Shown here: positions 1 through 7,201 of the stretch, one piece after another
Layout of the letters: the number at the start of each line of letters is the position of its first letter
Position numbering within the stretch: the stretch's first letter is position 1
Assembly (NCBI GenBank): GCA_007129225.1
Contig: SKVX01000434.1
Location: 1-12,428 of the forward strand
Reading direction: 5' to 3'
Length of the DNA: 12,428 nt
Origin: Halomonas sp.
GTDB lineage: Bacteria > Pseudomonadota > Gammaproteobacteria > Pseudomonadales > Halomonadaceae
Translations under genes and position numbers: made by a program
Notes under the pieces: generated by a model
What the model saw: the letters and a program-made list of their open reading frames with translations, nothing else
What the model was told of the DNA's origin: nothing
Databases searched by the model: none

Positions 1-313
1 AGGCGCCCCCTTCTCCCGCGCCGCCTGCGCCGCCACCACCGGGGCGGCGCAGGCGGTCGCCTTGGACGAACTCCTTGTTACCGGGACTGACAATGGTCCG
101 CTTGCCGCCCGGCCCGTGCTGGAACACCGGCTCCGAGATATCGCGGGCCGGAATCGACACCTTCTCGCCACGCTCCATGTCGGTGATAGAGCGACGATTG
201 ACCGCCTCCTCCACCGAACGCTTGATATGCGTCCGGTAGCGGTCGAGAAAACGCTGCCGATTGACCGCACTCTTGTGCTTGGCATTGGCGCGTCGATCGA
301 TGAAATAGGTCAT
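1..313 (-). CDS. yeaH: YeaH-type protein (DUF444/UPF0229), N-terminal part, cut by the window edge
   Basis: The first 104 codons are visible; the rest lies beyond position 1. The protein begins MTYFIDRRANAKHKSAVNRQ and continues with RFLDRYRTHIKRSVEEAV and a segment around IPARDISEPVF, then a glycine-rich linker with basic residues. This is the normal N-terminus of the YeaH/YhbH family, whose von Willebrand-like C-terminal half is not in view. The start is supported by GGAGGT five bases before the ATG. It lies 24 bp after the prkA stop on the same strand, the classical prkA-yeaH (yeaGH) pair. In enterobacteria this pair is induced under nitrogen starvation and in stationary phase, and it is thought to act with SpoVR/YcgB. 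The biochemical role of YeaH is unknown. The glycine-rich linker is encoded by a 14-bp perfect inverted repeat (21-56), reported separately. Confidence 0.93.
   Translation of the reverse strand, partial: MTYFIDRRANAKHKSAVNRQRFLDRYRTHIKRSVEEAVNRRSITDMERGEKVSIPARDISEPVFQHGPGGKRTIVSPGNKEFVQGDRLRRPGGGGAGGAGEGGA
21..56 (-). repeat. 14-bp perfect inverted repeat inside yeaH
   Basis: Arms at 21-34 and 43-56 are exact reverse complements, all G/C except one A:T pair, separated by 8 bases. The transcript could fold into a very stable hairpin about 85 codons into yeaH. It encodes the Arg/Gly-rich linker, so it may simply reflect GC-rich codons. Confidence 0.8.
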
Positions 314-337
314 GGTGACCTCCCAGGCCAGCGCCGG

Positions 338-2260
338 TTACTGCGATTTACGCACACGCAAGTACCACTCCGAGAGCAGTCGTACCTGTTTCTCGGTGTA
401 ACCGCGATCCTTCATCCGCTCCACGAAGTCCTCGTGCTTCTTCTGGTCTGCCGTGGACGCCTTGGCATTGAAGGAAATGACCGGCAGCAGCTCTTCGGTA
501 TTGGCGAACATCTTGTGCTCGATCACCCCTCTTAGCTTCTCGTAGGACTGCCAGCTGGGGTTCATGCCGTTGTTCTGGGCGCGAGCCCGCAGCACGAAGT
601 TGACCACCTCGTGGCGAAAATCCTTGGGGTTGGAGATGCCCGCCGGCTTCTCGATCTTCTCGAGCTCCTCGTTGAGCGACTGCCGATTGAATAGCTCCCC
701 GGTCTCCGGGTCGCGATACTCCTGATCCTGGATCCAGAAATCGGCGTAGGTCACGTAGCGGTCGAAGATGTTCTGGCCATACTCGGAATAGGATTCCAGG
801 TAGGCGGTCTGGATCTCCTTGCCGATGAAGTCCACGTAACGCGGCGCCAGGAACTCCTTGATGAAGCGCAGGTAGCGCTCGAAGGTCTCCTTGGGCAACT
901 GCTCCTGCTCGAGACGCTGTTCGAGCACGTAGAGCAGATGCACCGGGTTGGCGGCAATCTCGTGATTGTCGAAGTTGAACACCTTGGAGAGTATCTTGAA
1001 GGCGAAACGCGTGGACAACCCGTCCATGCCCTCGTCGACACCGGCCGCATCGCGGTACTCCTGGATCGACTTGGCCTTGGGGTCGGTGTCCTTGAGATTC
1101 TCGCCGTCGTAGACCCGCATCTTGGAGTAGATACTGGAGTTTTCCGGCTCCTTGAGTCGCGAGAGCACCGAGAACTGGGCCAGCATGCGTAGGGTGTCCG
1201 GTGCACAGGGCGCCTGGTCGAGCGACGAATGCTCGAGCAGCTTCTTGTAGATGTTGATCTCTTCGGTGACCCGCAGACAGTAGGGCACCTTGACGATATA
1301 GACCCGGTCGAGGAAAGCCTCGTTGTTGCGGTTGTTGCGGAAGGCCTGCCATTCGCTTTCATTGGAGTGGGCCAGCACGATGCCTTCAAAAGGAATCGCC
1401 CCCATGCCCTCGGTGGGGTTGTAGTTGCCCTCCTGGGTGGCGGTCAGCAGCGGGTGCAGCACCTTGATCGGTGCCTTGAACATCTCGATGAACTCCATCA
1501 GCCCCTGGTTGGCCTTGCAAAGGCCGCCGGAGAAGCTGTAGGCGTCCGGGTCGTCCTGGGAGTAGAGCTCCAGTTGGCGGATGTCCACCTTGCCCACCAG
1601 GGAAGAGATGTCCTGGTTGTTCTCGTCGCCGGGTTCGGTCTTGGAGATGGCGATCTGGTTGAGGCGGGACGGGTAGAGCCTGACCACCTTGAACTGGGAG
1701 ATGTCGCCGCCATACTCCCTCAGCCGCTTGGAGGCCCAGGGCGACATCACGCTCTTCACGTAGCGCCGGGGTATGCCGTACTCCTTCTCGAGCAGCTCGC
1801 CATCCTCCTCGGGCGAGAACAGCCCCAGGGGCGACTCGAATACCGGCGAGCCCTTGATGGCATAAAACGGAATGTGCTCCATCAGCAGCTTGAGACGCTC
1901 CGCCAGCGATGACTTGCCGCCCCCCACCGGCCCCAGCAGGTAGAGGATCTGCTTGCGCTCCTCCAGCCCCTGGGCCGCATGACGGAAGTAGGCAACGATC
2001 TGCTCGATCGCCTCCTCCATGCCGTAGAACTCGGCAAAGGCAGGATAGCGACGGATCACCTTGTTGGAGAATATCCTCGAGAGCCTTGAGTCCTTGGCGG
2101 TGTCGATGACCTCAGGCTCGCCGATTGCCTGGAGCATGCGCTCGGCAGCACTGGCATAGGCCATGGGGTCTTCGCGACACAGCTCAAGGTATTCCTGCAG
2201 GGACATTTCTTCCTGCTGGACGCGAGAGAAGCGGTTCTGCACATGATCAAAGATGCTCAT
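338..2260 (-). CDS. prkA: PrkA (YeaG) family serine protein kinase / AAA+ protein
   Basis: The product has 640 residues, close to E. coli YeaG (644). It carries the PrkA AAA+ domain in the N-terminal half, with a Walker A loop GPVGGGKS at residues 110-117. A conserved stretch follows at about 253-280 (GLMEFIEMFKAPIKVLHPLL) and FEGIVLAHSNESEW at 291-304, then the arginine-rich FRNNRNNEAFLDR (307-319). The C-terminal part is the PrkA kinase-like domain. Family members are cytoplasmic and have been described as serine kinases or ATP-dependent proteases; in enterobacteria YeaG acts in the starvation response. The ATG at 2258-2260 is chosen because AGGAGG sits 6 bases upstream. The frame stays open 36 codons further, to a TTG at 2368, but that start has no ribosome binding site and the extension does not resemble the family. 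yeaH follows after 24 bp. About 500 bp of non-coding sequence lie upstream. Confidence 0.97.
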   Translation of the reverse strand: MSIFDHVQNRFSRVQQEEMSLQEYLELCREDPMAYASAAERMLQAIGEPEVIDTAKDSRLSRIFSNKVIRRYPAFAEFYGMEEAIEQIVAYFRHAAQGLEERKQILYLLGPVGGGKSSLAERLKLLMEHIPFYAIKGSPVFESPLGLFSPEEDGELLEKEYGIPRRYVKSVMSPWASKRLREYGGDISQFKVVRLYPSRLNQIAISKTEPGDENNQDISSLVGKVDIRQLELYSQDDPDAYSFSGGLCKANQGLMEFIEMFKAPIKVLHPLLTATQEGNYNPTEGMGAIPFEGIVLAHSNESEWQAFRNNRNNEAFLDRVYIVKVPYCLRVTEEINIYKKLLEHSSLDQAPCAPDTLRMLAQFSVLSRLKEPENSSIYSKMRVYDGENLKDTDPKAKSIQEYRDAAGVDEGMDGLSTRFAFKILSKVFNFDNHEIAANPVHLLYVLEQRLEQEQLPKETFERYLRFIKEFLAPRYVDFIGKEIQTAYLESYSEYGQNIFDRYVTYADFWIQDQEYRDPETGELFNRQSLNEELEKIEKPAGISNPKDFRHEVVNFVLRARAQNNGMNPSWQSYEKLRGVIEHKMFANTEELLPVISFNAKASTADQKKHEDFVERMKDRGYTEKQVRLLSEWYLRVRKSQ

Positions 2261-2760
2261 CGAAGCCTCCTGTTTGCCCACCCGGACGGTCACCGCCACA
2301 CTCGATGACCTCACCGGGTTACTCATCAGCCTAGTCAGCTTCCGGCGGAGCGGCCGGGGAACTGTCAACGCAGTGAACGACTACTCATGAGAACGCAGGG
2401 ACCGCCGAGGGTTCGATGAAGAAACGTATGCTGATTTAACGATGCATGGACGCAGCGCCCACAAGCCAATCTGGCCGGCCGCAACGCCTACTGGTTCGGA
2501 CAAGTGAAGCCGGAGCGACTTGGGGTGCGTATCGATCGGGTTCCTGCGGCGGCACCCGTCGTTTCAGGATCATCGGAGAATAGAGTAGCGGGCTGCCCTG
2601 CAGGTTCAAGACGCGACGGCAGGACATTGCCTGAAGTTAGCTCAAGGTTAAGCGCCGGATTCAACGCAGTGCGGCCGGCACCCTGGGTGCCGGCCGGCTC
2701 GAGTGGATCATTGCCCCTGACTGGCCATGCGACAAGACTTTCGATGAGCAGGCAGCGGCG
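2261..2760. other. 500-bp intergenic region upstream of prkA
   Basis: No convincing gene lies here. A 63-codon minus-strand frame (2436-2627) has no ribosome binding site and an arginine/proline-rich composition typical of chance frames. The region holds the probable end of the upstream cluster (hairpin 2672-2696) and must hold the prkA promoter. I found no clean promoter. A TTGACA (minus strand, 2368-2363) has no -10 box at normal spacing, and TTGAAC (2609-2604) is followed at 16 bp by a poor TACTCT. I looked for a sigma-54 TGGCAC-N5-TTGC element because yeaGH is sigma-54 dependent in E. coli, and found only sites with wrong spacing. Confidence 0.6.
2672..2696 (-). terminator. GC-rich hairpin after the eight-gene cluster
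   Basis: The sequence folds into a 10-12 bp perfect stem (CGGCCGGCAC with its complement) around a very small loop. It lies about 65 bases past the stop codon of gene H. No T-run follows on either strand, so it is not a canonical intrinsic terminator. It may act as a Rho-assisted stop or protect the 3' end of the mRNA. Confidence 0.5.
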
Positions 2761-3390
2761 TCAACGCGCCGCCTGTGTGCGCACCTCGGCCAGATCCCAG
2801 GCCCTCAGCAGGTCGATGGCGACATCGGGAGAATCGACCGCCTGGCCTTTCACCTGCATCAGTATGCGACCATCGAGCAGCAGGGTCGCCTCGACACGGG
2901 AACGATCCGCCTCCCACTTGACGATGGCCGTCTCCCGTCCCATGCGGACCCGCTCCATGTTGGGCTGGGCGGCGATAATGGCAGGGTTGCTGAACATGGT
3001 AGCCATGCCTTGAACCATGGGGTTGTCGATCATCAGCGAGGCTTCCAGGCGGCCATCCCCCTCCTCTTCCCGGTAGTTTCTCTGCAGCATGGTACCGCCG
3101 CCGCCCATCAGCGCCGCCGCGCCTCCGCCACCGGCCGACTCGGCTTCACCGGCGGTCCATCCTTCCGGGGCATCGGGGAAGGTAGCGGCAATACGCCCCG
3201 ACATGAGCTTGCGCATATCACTGATGGCGAATTCCAGTTCAGTGATCGCCGCGCCATAGTCCTCTTCCTGATAGAGTTCGAGGCCCAGCTCGATCTGCTC
3301 GACCACCTCGTCGGCCACTGCCGAAGCCGCGACCGGCAGCGTCAGAACGATACCCAACAGGGCGGCACCCAGCGTACGTTTGCTTTGCAT
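2761..3390 (-). CDS. Small secreted glycine-rich protein of unknown function (gene H)
   Basis: The product has 209 residues. A signal peptide is clear (MQSKRTLGAALLGIVLTLPV, probable cleavage after AVA near residue 26), so it should be periplasmic. Residues 28-70 form an amphipathic helical pair (LELYQEEDYGAAITELEFAI) resembling a single TPR-like hairpin. The motif FPDAPEGW (71-78) follows, then a Gly/Ala/Met-rich stretch (86-101) and a probable beta domain with DNPMVQGMATMFSNPA (122-137). I recall similar FPDAP.GW / GGG / SPM-QGMA proteins of unknown function in other proteobacteria, from memory only. ATG 3390 is preferred because AGAGGA ends 8-9 bases upstream; starts at 3396 and 3411 are possible and would only lengthen the basic n-region. 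It is the last gene of the cluster, 56 bp after gene G, and is followed by a hairpin. Confidence 0.85.
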   Translation of the reverse strand: MQSKRTLGAALLGIVLTLPVAASAVADEVVEQIELGLELYQEEDYGAAITELEFAISDMRKLMSGRIAATFPDAPEGWTAGEAESAGGGGAAALMGGGGTMLQRNYREEEGDGRLEASLMIDNPMVQGMATMFSNPAIIAAQPNMERVRMGRETAIVKWEADRSRVEATLLLDGRILMQVKGQAVDSPDVAIDLLRAWDLAEVRTQAAR

Positions 3391-3446
3391 TGTCATCTTC
3401 CTCTTTATCATGCGCTTCCTACACAGCGACCGACCGGGCCACTGGC

Positions 3447-4454
3447 TCACTGCTCTACCAGCGCTATCCAGCGCAGGTCTCCCGCCAGCTGCACGTCATC
3501 CTCGCCGCTGCCAGCGATGCTGAACTCGGCATCGTAGCGCTCGCCGCTGGCCACCAGAGTCAACTCACCGCTGATCTCATCGATTTCATGCTGGGTGAAC
3601 TGGGCACGCACGACACCGTCATCCCGGCCAGCCTGGACCGGATAGCTACCGGCTGTCGCTCCTTCAGGCAGGTGAAGATAGACCCCGTTGCCGATGATCA
3701 GCATGTTGTCGCGGCCGGTGACGCGGGCCAGGGCTGACTCGGTCTCCCCGTTGACGGTGAGTTCATATTCCGCCTCGGACTGCAGCGTCAATGGAAGCTC
3801 CCTGACCGCCCCTTCGCTCGTCACTCGGCCTGCATCATCGCCACGCCCATCGGCAGCCTCCAGTTGCCAGGCGGCACTGACCTGCTCGCCGAGCGTTTCC
3901 AGATAGACGCTGCCCGAGACCTGGCGCGAGAACGTCCAGGCCATGCCGTCGCCCCGGACATGGGCCTGGACCTGATCGTCCTCGGCTTCGGAAAAACCTG
4001 CCACCTGGTAGTGATTCCCCGCCTCGGCGCCTGCCGGCAATACCAGCGAGATCCAGGCACGCACGACGTTGTCGGGATCATCCTCATGGGTGGCGTCGGT
4101 GTAGATCGAAATGGCATAGGGCCCTTCGGCGTTGCTGCCGCGGCGGGACGCCCCCCCACCCGTGGCCGGCCGAAAGACATCGTTGCTGACCCCACCATAG
4201 CGCGGGTCATCCGCCGTGGTGTATTCCCCGGTGGAGGAGACGACGCCACTGATGGAGAGCGCCGACTCACCTCTCTCTACACTCTCCAGCAGGCGTGACA
4301 ACTCCCCACTGCCAATTTGGGCGGCACTCTGCTGTGAAGCGCCATCGTCGGCCTCTACCGCACTGGATGCGGAATCGTCATTGCACCCCGTCACAATTCC
4401 TAGGCTGGCGAACAGTACACCTGCCCGCCAGACACCATGGAGTGTCTTGTTCAT
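3447..4454 (-). CDS. Putative outer-membrane lipoprotein with duplicated beta domain (gene G)
   Basis: The product has 335 residues. The N-terminus is a lipoprotein signal: MNKTLHGVWRAG, a hydrophobic stretch, then lipobox VTGC with the lipidated Cys at 24. The +2 residue is Asn rather than Asp, which favours sorting to the outer membrane. A low-complexity Ser/Ala/Asp tether covers about 25-48. Two similar beta-rich units follow, roughly 112-220 and 229-335. Each contains a LVLPAGAEAGNHYQVAG / LHLPEGATAGSYPVQAG element, then an acidic strand-rich part (VSGSVYLETLGEQVSAAW against ISGELTLVASGERYDAEF). I do not recognise a named family. The start at 4454 gives the proper lipoprotein signal and has a GGGGTGAT-like site about 7-10 bases upstream; the frame is open to 4511 but the extra residues are hydrophilic. 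The gap to upstream gene F is 67 bp. A G7 tract (sense strand) at 4151-4157 encodes a glycine run. Confidence 0.88.
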   Translation of the reverse strand: MNKTLHGVWRAGVLFASLGIVTGCNDDSASSAVEADDGASQQSAAQIGSGELSRLLESVERGESALSISGVVSSTGEYTTADDPRYGGVSNDVFRPATGGGASRRGSNAEGPYAISIYTDATHEDDPDNVVRAWISLVLPAGAEAGNHYQVAGFSEAEDDQVQAHVRGDGMAWTFSRQVSGSVYLETLGEQVSAAWQLEAADGRGDDAGRVTSEGAVRELPLTLQSEAEYELTVNGETESALARVTGRDNMLIIGNGVYLHLPEGATAGSYPVQAGRDDGVVRAQFTQHEIDEISGELTLVASGERYDAEFSIAGSGEDDVQLAGDLRWIALVEQ

Positions 4455-4521
4455 GTGCCCATCACCCCTGTCTTGTTGTTCGTTCTTTTCGTTCATTTGC
4501 CAACCGCCCATTCGGCATGAC

Positions 4522-5502
4522 TCACTGTGTGACTGTCCCTGACGCCTCGTTGCCGGGCGCTTGAGATTCCGTGGCGCGCAGCTTCAGCTTGCGGAACTTG
4601 GCCGACATACCGTCCAGCTTTGCCTCCCATTCCGGGTCAGGCTGCTGGCCTTCGATCGTCTTGAAGAAGGCCTGCATCATGCAGGTGATGGCAAAGGGCT
4701 CCAGCACTGCCACCTTGACGCTCCAGGCGAACAACAGGGCCACGATGACGCCGGTCGCCGACCAGCCCCCGGGGATGAGGTAGGCCACCAGTGCCGCGGG
4801 GGCCAACATCACCAGGAAAACCAGGAAAGAGAGGCCATAGACGATCAGCGCCAGCCAGGCCGCGTTCTTCAGCATCGGCTTGGCGTTCTGGCCGTAGAGA
4901 ACAAGCGCTTCCCGGGAGGAAGCCCAGGCATTGTCGGAGCGAGTACGGATACAGTAGGCCAGGATCACCTCGTCGATGAAGCCCACGGCAATCCGCAGGA
5001 ACATCTCGACGAGGCGAATGAACTGACGGGCACCGGGAATCGGCAACAGGCGGAATATTCCACGAGCCAGGCCGGTAATGGCGCGTAGCACCCCCTTGAT
5101 CAGCTGGTCCACGCCGAACAGCACGCTGGCCTGGGCAAAGCGCTCCTTCACCACGGTGCCGGCGTACTCGATCTGGCCACGTCCCTGGGGCAGTGGCTTG
5201 CCATCCATCAGTTCCACCAGCACGGCGATATGGCCCGCCTTGACCATGTAAAGCAGGTACTCACGCAGGATATACATGATGGCGCCGACGATGCCGAAGC
5301 CGACGACCCCACCCCAGAAGGTGGACGCGGCACGGAACCCTTCGTCACCGAGGCCCCCGACACCCCAGCCCACGCCGGCCCCGACACCCGTCATCAGCAC
5401 ATAGGCCAAGGCCACGCCGAAGTAGACGGCCAGGCGAAAAAGAATGAATGGCAGTGTCTTCAGCATCAGGCCAAGGGCCTGGCCGATCTTGAAATCCCAC
5501 AT
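4522..5502 (-). CDS. Multi-pass inner-membrane protein of unknown function (gene F)
   Basis: The product has 326 residues. Hydrophobic segments suitable for membrane spans lie at about 14-50 (probably two, glycine-rich towards the end), 62-85, 213-243 and 249-280. Between them (about 90-212) is a largely amphipathic helical region with REALVLYGQNAKPMLKNAAW near 197-216. The C-terminal tail (281-326) is hydrophilic and probably cytoplasmic. No transporter, enzyme or receptor motif is visible. The layout resembles gene C in the same cluster: helices, amphipathic middle, a hydrophobic pair, charged tail. The ATG at 5502 has AGGGGG five bases upstream. A 171-bp gap precedes it, so it may have its own promoter. 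Genes G and H follow closely. Confidence 0.88.
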   Translation of the reverse strand: MWDFKIGQALGLMLKTLPFILFRLAVYFGVALAYVLMTGVGAGVGWGVGGLGDEGFRAASTFWGGVVGFGIVGAIMYILREYLLYMVKAGHIAVLVELMDGKPLPQGRGQIEYAGTVVKERFAQASVLFGVDQLIKGVLRAITGLARGIFRLLPIPGARQFIRLVEMFLRIAVGFIDEVILAYCIRTRSDNAWASSREALVLYGQNAKPMLKNAAWLALIVYGLSFLVFLVMLAPAALVAYLIPGGWSATGVIVALLFAWSVKVAVLEPFAITCMMQAFFKTIEGQQPDPEWEAKLDGMSAKFRKLKLRATESQAPGNEASGTVTQ

Positions 5503-5673
5503 GGCGCCCCCTGCAGAGATTGAGTGTTGTTGGTTGTCTGGGCTAGAGCTCTGGGCTCATCTCATTAGATTAACCAGCCTTTTGCCAGCTGGCCCCGTTC
5601 ATTCAAAGAGGGATAACCGACAAAGCGTGCAGCTCACAGTGCAACCCGAACTCAATGACTGGTCAGTGCCCCA
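5503..5673 (-). promoter_or_regulatory. 171-bp intergenic gap before gene F, possible internal promoter
   Basis: This is the longest gap inside the cluster. On the minus strand a TCTAAT (5 of 6 matches to a -10 box) lies about 60 bases before the start codon but has no recognisable -35 box. A direct repeat AGCCCAGA-N5-AGCCCAGA lies between it and the start, and a 10-bp palindrome GCCAGCTGGC (5584-5593) lies just upstream. The arrangement would suit an activator-dependent promoter, but that is inference. Confidence 0.3.
5537..5557 (-). repeat. 8-bp direct repeat AGCCCAGA, 13-bp period
   Basis: Copies lie at 5537-5544 and 5550-5557 (plus strand TCTGGGCT), separated by GCTCT/AGAGC, about 35-55 bases upstream of gene F. 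They could be a small operator, or chance. Confidence 0.4.
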
Positions 5674-7155
5674 TCAGTGGCAAAGCTCCGTCGTCCACTC
5701 ATCCGGCTCGGTGGGCCCACGCCAGCACTGCTGCTGCCGCCCCACCTCAACGAGCTGCCAGCGCCCTTCGCTTGCGGGGTTGAAGAGAAGCCTGTAACTC
5801 ATGGCGCGAACCGAATCATCCTTCAGTCCTTCCAGGCTGAGCGTGACCAGGATATTGCCGCTCTGACGCATGCGCAGCGTGACCGTCTCCACGGTGACCG
5901 GGTTGAACTCCCGCAAACCGTAATGCTTTCGTGCCAGGGCCACCGGATCGTCGGTGGCTTCCACCTCTGGCAGTTCGATGAGCTGATAGTCGTTGGCCGG
6001 TAATTCGCCACCACCCGCCGGAGCCGGCTCGGCCTGCCACACTCGCACCAGCGGAGCGGGGAAAGTGGGCGGCTTGCCCGCCCAGGCGAGCCGATCGCCC
6101 GAGGTGCTGAAGGCCAGCGCGTCGGCTCCGCCCTGCTGGCGGATCAGGATGCCATGCTCGATCGGCGTGCCATCGAGCGCCATCAGCAGAGCATCGCGAA
6201 AACTTCCTGCCAGGGTCTGGCCATCGGGACCGATTGCAAAGGCTCCCGAGCCGAGCAGCTCATGCCGATAGGCAAGATTGCCGCGCTGCCACTCCCACAC
6301 CAGCAGTTGGGTGGGAGCGCCTTCCTGAGCGCCATGGGCACGGGAAAGGAGATGTCGCCCATCCGAGGAGAACACGAGACTATCGAGGGTGGCATCAGCC
6401 GTGAGGGTGCCGATATGACCGGGGGATTCGCCGCCGAGGTGCCAGAGGTTCACCCTGGTGCTCACTGCCGGGTCAGGCCCCAGGTTGGCGGCCACGCTGG
6501 CCAATGTTTCACCATCCGGGTGGAGGGCAATGGCTTCGATGGGCTGCTCGCCGAGCCGCGCAGTGATGCTGCCATCCACCGGCGAGTAGCGCTGGACATC
6601 GCCGCCACAGGCCGCCCATAGCGCACCGCCTCCAGGGGTGAAAGCCACATCGTGACAACCCCCTTCGGCTGCCAGGGATAGCTGCGCGCCCCCTGCCTGC
6701 AGATCCCACAGGATAAGTGCGGCCTCCGGCGCCCCCCCCTGGCTCCAACTGGTGGACGCCAGGGTGGCGCCATCGGGGCTGAAGGCAAGTCCCGTGATGG
6801 GCAGGTTCATATCCAGCTCCCGGTCGACGTGGCCCGCCAGGCGATGGCGCAGCTCACCGGCTTCCACGTCCCACACCTCGAGATCGCCTTCTGCAGCGAG
6901 GGCCATAAGGCTTCCATCGGGAGAAAAGACCATCCGTTCCACCCGCTCGCCCGGTCGCTCGATCTCCTGCACCTGTGCAACATCTAGCCAGTCAAACGCC
7001 GACACGACACTCTCCTCACCGGCCGCCGGGCTTGCGGCATGGGCCGCAGCAAGGCTAGCCGCACCCAACAGGCCAACGCCGACACACATCATCCGCCTCG
7101 CCTGCCGCCTGACAGACACTCGAACCCCCATCACCTCAGCAACACCTGCAGACAT
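5674..7155 (-). CDS. Secreted WD40-like beta-propeller with extra C-terminal domain (gene E)
   Basis: The product has 493 residues. A long basic n-region and hydrophobic core (VGVGLLGAASLAAAHA, ending near residue 40) form a signal peptide, so it acts in the periplasm or outside. Residues about 70-376 hold seven WD40-like blades, recognisable by FSPDG-type turns at 77 (FSPDG), 125 (FSPDG), 172 (FTPGG), 211 (LHPDG), 262 (FSSDG), 308 (IGPDG) and 349 (FSTSG), several paired with a VWD/LWD/LWH/VWE/VWQ strand. Seven blades would close a complete propeller, usually a protein-binding platform. The C-terminal part (390-493) is a separate domain ending CWRGPTEPDEWTTELC. A Cys-x-x-Gly...Trp...Cys ending is familiar from other exported proteins of unknown function and could be a disulfide-locked unit. 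The start at 7155 has AGGAGG six bases upstream; the longer frame to 7464 runs into gene D. It lies 46 bp after D. A G8 tract lies at 6732-6739. Confidence 0.88.
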   Translation of the reverse strand: MSAGVAEVMGVRVSVRRQARRMMCVGVGLLGAASLAAAHAASPAAGEESVVSAFDWLDVAQVQEIERPGERVERMVFSPDGSLMALAAEGDLEVWDVEAGELRHRLAGHVDRELDMNLPITGLAFSPDGATLASTSWSQGGAPEAALILWDLQAGGAQLSLAAEGGCHDVAFTPGGGALWAACGGDVQRYSPVDGSITARLGEQPIEAIALHPDGETLASVAANLGPDPAVSTRVNLWHLGGESPGHIGTLTADATLDSLVFSSDGRHLLSRAHGAQEGAPTQLLVWEWQRGNLAYRHELLGSGAFAIGPDGQTLAGSFRDALLMALDGTPIEHGILIRQQGGADALAFSTSGDRLAWAGKPPTFPAPLVRVWQAEPAPAGGGELPANDYQLIELPEVEATDDPVALARKHYGLREFNPVTVETVTLRMRQSGNILVTLSLEGLKDDSVRAMSYRLLFNPASEGRWQLVEVGRQQQCWRGPTEPDEWTTELCH

Positions 7156-7201
7156 GGTGACCTCCTCTGTTTCCCCACTTCCGTCAGGGCTTGCCATGAC
7201 G

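Noticed and set aside
1229..1912. 227-codon plus-strand open frame
   Set aside because: It is entirely antisense to the conserved prkA coding sequence, so it is a GC-rich shadow.
2261..2368. N-terminal extension of PrkA from a TTG
   Set aside because: It has no ribosome binding site, its composition is unlike the PrkA N-terminus, and the ATG at 2260 has a perfect AGGAGG.
2363..2368. TTGACA as a prkA -35 box
   Set aside because: No -10 hexamer lies 16-18 bp downstream; the sequence there is CCGGAA-like.
2436..2627. 63-codon minus-strand frame in the prkA leader
   Set aside because: No ribosome binding site and no recognisable protein character; likely chance.
5620..5645. CRP-like half-site TGTGA in the gap before gene F
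   Set aside because: The second half TCACA is absent at the required spacing.
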